From Lachnospiraceae bacterium UBA4292 (GTDB lineage Bacteria > Bacillota > Clostridia > Lachnospirales > Lachnospiraceae), in the NCBI GenBank assembly GCA_002395865.1, contig DGVE01000054.1, positions 1-7,678 of the forward strand: DNA of 7,678 bases. Reading direction: 5' to 3'. The translations under genes and the position numbers were made by a program. The notes under the pieces are model-generated. The model searched no databases. It was not told the origin of the DNA and worked only from the letters and a program-made list of their open reading frames with translations. Positions 6,779 to 7,678 of this stretch are shown piece after piece (the first letter of the stretch is position 1; each line of letters opens with the position of its first letter).

Positions 6779-7678
6779 TCAGGATAGATGAATCGTGCTG
6801 CTGTTACAGGACAAAAGCGCGTTATAGCTCAGGTGGTCATCCTGAATAACAGGCTTAAACAGCTCGCCGTTGTCCTTGATTATGATCTCAGGCTCCCCGA
6901 TGAACCGAAGGACACATTCGCCCAGCACCCTTTTTCCCCCATTTTTATCTTCCGTTTGGCTAAACAGCGATTGAAGAAGGACTTCGACTTCCCCCAGCTT
7001 TCTGCTTTCTATGCCGTGCTCATTCAAATTTTCCCGTATCCAGTTCCAGAGCCGTTCATATTCCTCCGGCTGATATTCAAAGGAATTCATACTGACCTTA
7101 CCATAGTCTGTGTCATCCAGCATATATGGGATGCTTTCCCTGCCCTTCATAACCAGGACGAAGCTATAGAAAATCGCCATGGCCGTGATCTGGGATAACA
7201 CCATCCCCTTTCCCATGGCCACGATCCCGCCCTCCAGGCAGAAGTTGACGCAAAACAGTATGGGAAACAGAGCGGTTCTAAAGACGACCATCATGCAGGA
7301 CCACAGCGGCTTCCCGGTATAACCGTAGTAATCGCTCAAAAACCCTCCGATGGACGCCGCGACCACGCCCAGAGAGCAGAATCGGATGCACTTGATTAAA
7401 TCAACCCGAAGGGGCGAGTCCTCGATTCCATAGAGCATAAGCACGGTATTCGGCAGGATCAGCAGCACCAGCGTGACCACCATGCCGCCGAAAGCGCACG
7501 CAACCAGCGCCTGCCGAAAGAGGATCTTGATCCCTTCGCCGTTTCTTTCCCCGGTGTAGCTGGCCAGCAGATACCCCGCCGCCTCGGAGGGGCCGTTGAC
7601 CATCTCATAGATTTCCAGCATGGCGCAGAGCACCGTGTTGGCGATGAGGTAATCATTCCCCCAGAAAAGCAGGATGGC
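6779..7678 (-). CDS. MATE-family transporter C-terminal half fused to a degenerate HATPase-like domain, 5' end outside window
   Basis: The frame is open to the right edge, so this is the last 299 residues of a longer protein; the GTG at 7633 is internal, not a start. The first part reads as MATE-type (multidrug/toxin extrusion superfamily) membrane sequence. It includes a segment near ILLFWGNDYLIANTVL (2-17), helices around VACAFGGMVVTLVLLILP, CIRFCSLGVVAASIGGFL and ALFPILFCVNFCLEGG, and a final one at AMAIFYSFVLVM. After MKGRESIP a soluble tail of about 105 residues follows. It resembles the histidine-kinase-like ATPases of the RsbW type: an alpha helix (EEYERLWNWIRENLNEHG), a helix where an N-box is expected (VEVLLQSLFSQ), and KDNGELF, matching the DxG of the G1 box. 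The expected N-box Asn appears to be Ser, and the glycine-rich lid segment after DNG seems missing. Efflux substrate and direction are unknown. The family call rests on overall pattern; the tail call is less certain. Confidence 0.8.
   Translation of the reverse strand, partial: AILLFWGNDYLIANTVLCAMLEIYEMVNGPSEAAGYLLASYTGERNGEGIKILFRQALVACAFGGMVVTLVLLILPNTVLMLYGIEDSPLRVDLIKCIRFCSLGVVAASIGGFLSDYYGYTGKPLWSCMMVVFRTALFPILFCVNFCLEGGIVAMGKGMVLSQITAMAIFYSFVLVMKGRESIPYMLDDTDYGKVSMNSFEYQPEEYERLWNWIRENLNEHGIESRKLGEVEVLLQSLFSQTEDKNGGKRVLGECVLRFIGEPEIIIKDNGELFKPVIQDDHLSYNALLSCNSSTIHLS

Overview
The window looks like chromosomal DNA from a low-to-moderate GC Firmicute of the class Clostridia, probably Lachnospiraceae-like and from a gut or rumen. 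This is inferred from the Gram-positive style GGAGG ribosome sites, the sigma-A-like promoters, the solitary pyrE next to purM, the intracellular GH3 glycosidase and the MATE transporter with a cytoplasmic kinase-like tail. No rRNA, tRNA, CRISPR array, insertion sequence or phage gene is visible, and the species cannot be fixed from sequence reading alone.

Layout. Positions 1 to 1624 hold a tight minus-strand operon read right to left: pyrE (orotate phosphoribosyltransferase), a 52-residue membrane protein, then purM (AIR synthetase), which runs off the left edge. The gaps are 13 and 19 bases and each gene has its own ribosome site. Positions 1625 to 1813 form a divergent intergenic region with a good pyrE promoter, a perfect tandem 11-base repeat and a probable promoter for the next gene. 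Positions 1814 to 4216 encode an 800-residue, charged, mostly helical cytoplasmic protein of unknown function. It is built from alternating repeat modules and stands alone between its own promoter and a strong terminator.

Convergent to it, positions 4301 to 6562 on the minus strand encode a GH3 glycoside hydrolase without a signal peptide, which probably acts on imported oligosaccharides. Its upstream region has a recognisable promoter and two small palindromes. A minus-strand terminator at about 6671 to 6700 separates it from the last gene. That gene (6779 to beyond the right edge) is the C-terminal part of a MATE-family transporter fused to a degenerate histidine-kinase-like ATPase domain.

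How the genes relate: pyrE and purM both belong to nucleotide synthesis (PyrE consumes PRPP; PurM acts in the pathway that starts from PRPP), so co-transcription is sensible. The other three genes are separate transcription units with no obvious joint task. No complete multi-gene novel system is visible. The most promising unexplained items are the 800-residue repeat protein, the degenerate MATE-ATPase fusion and the small membrane protein inside the pyrE-purM operon.
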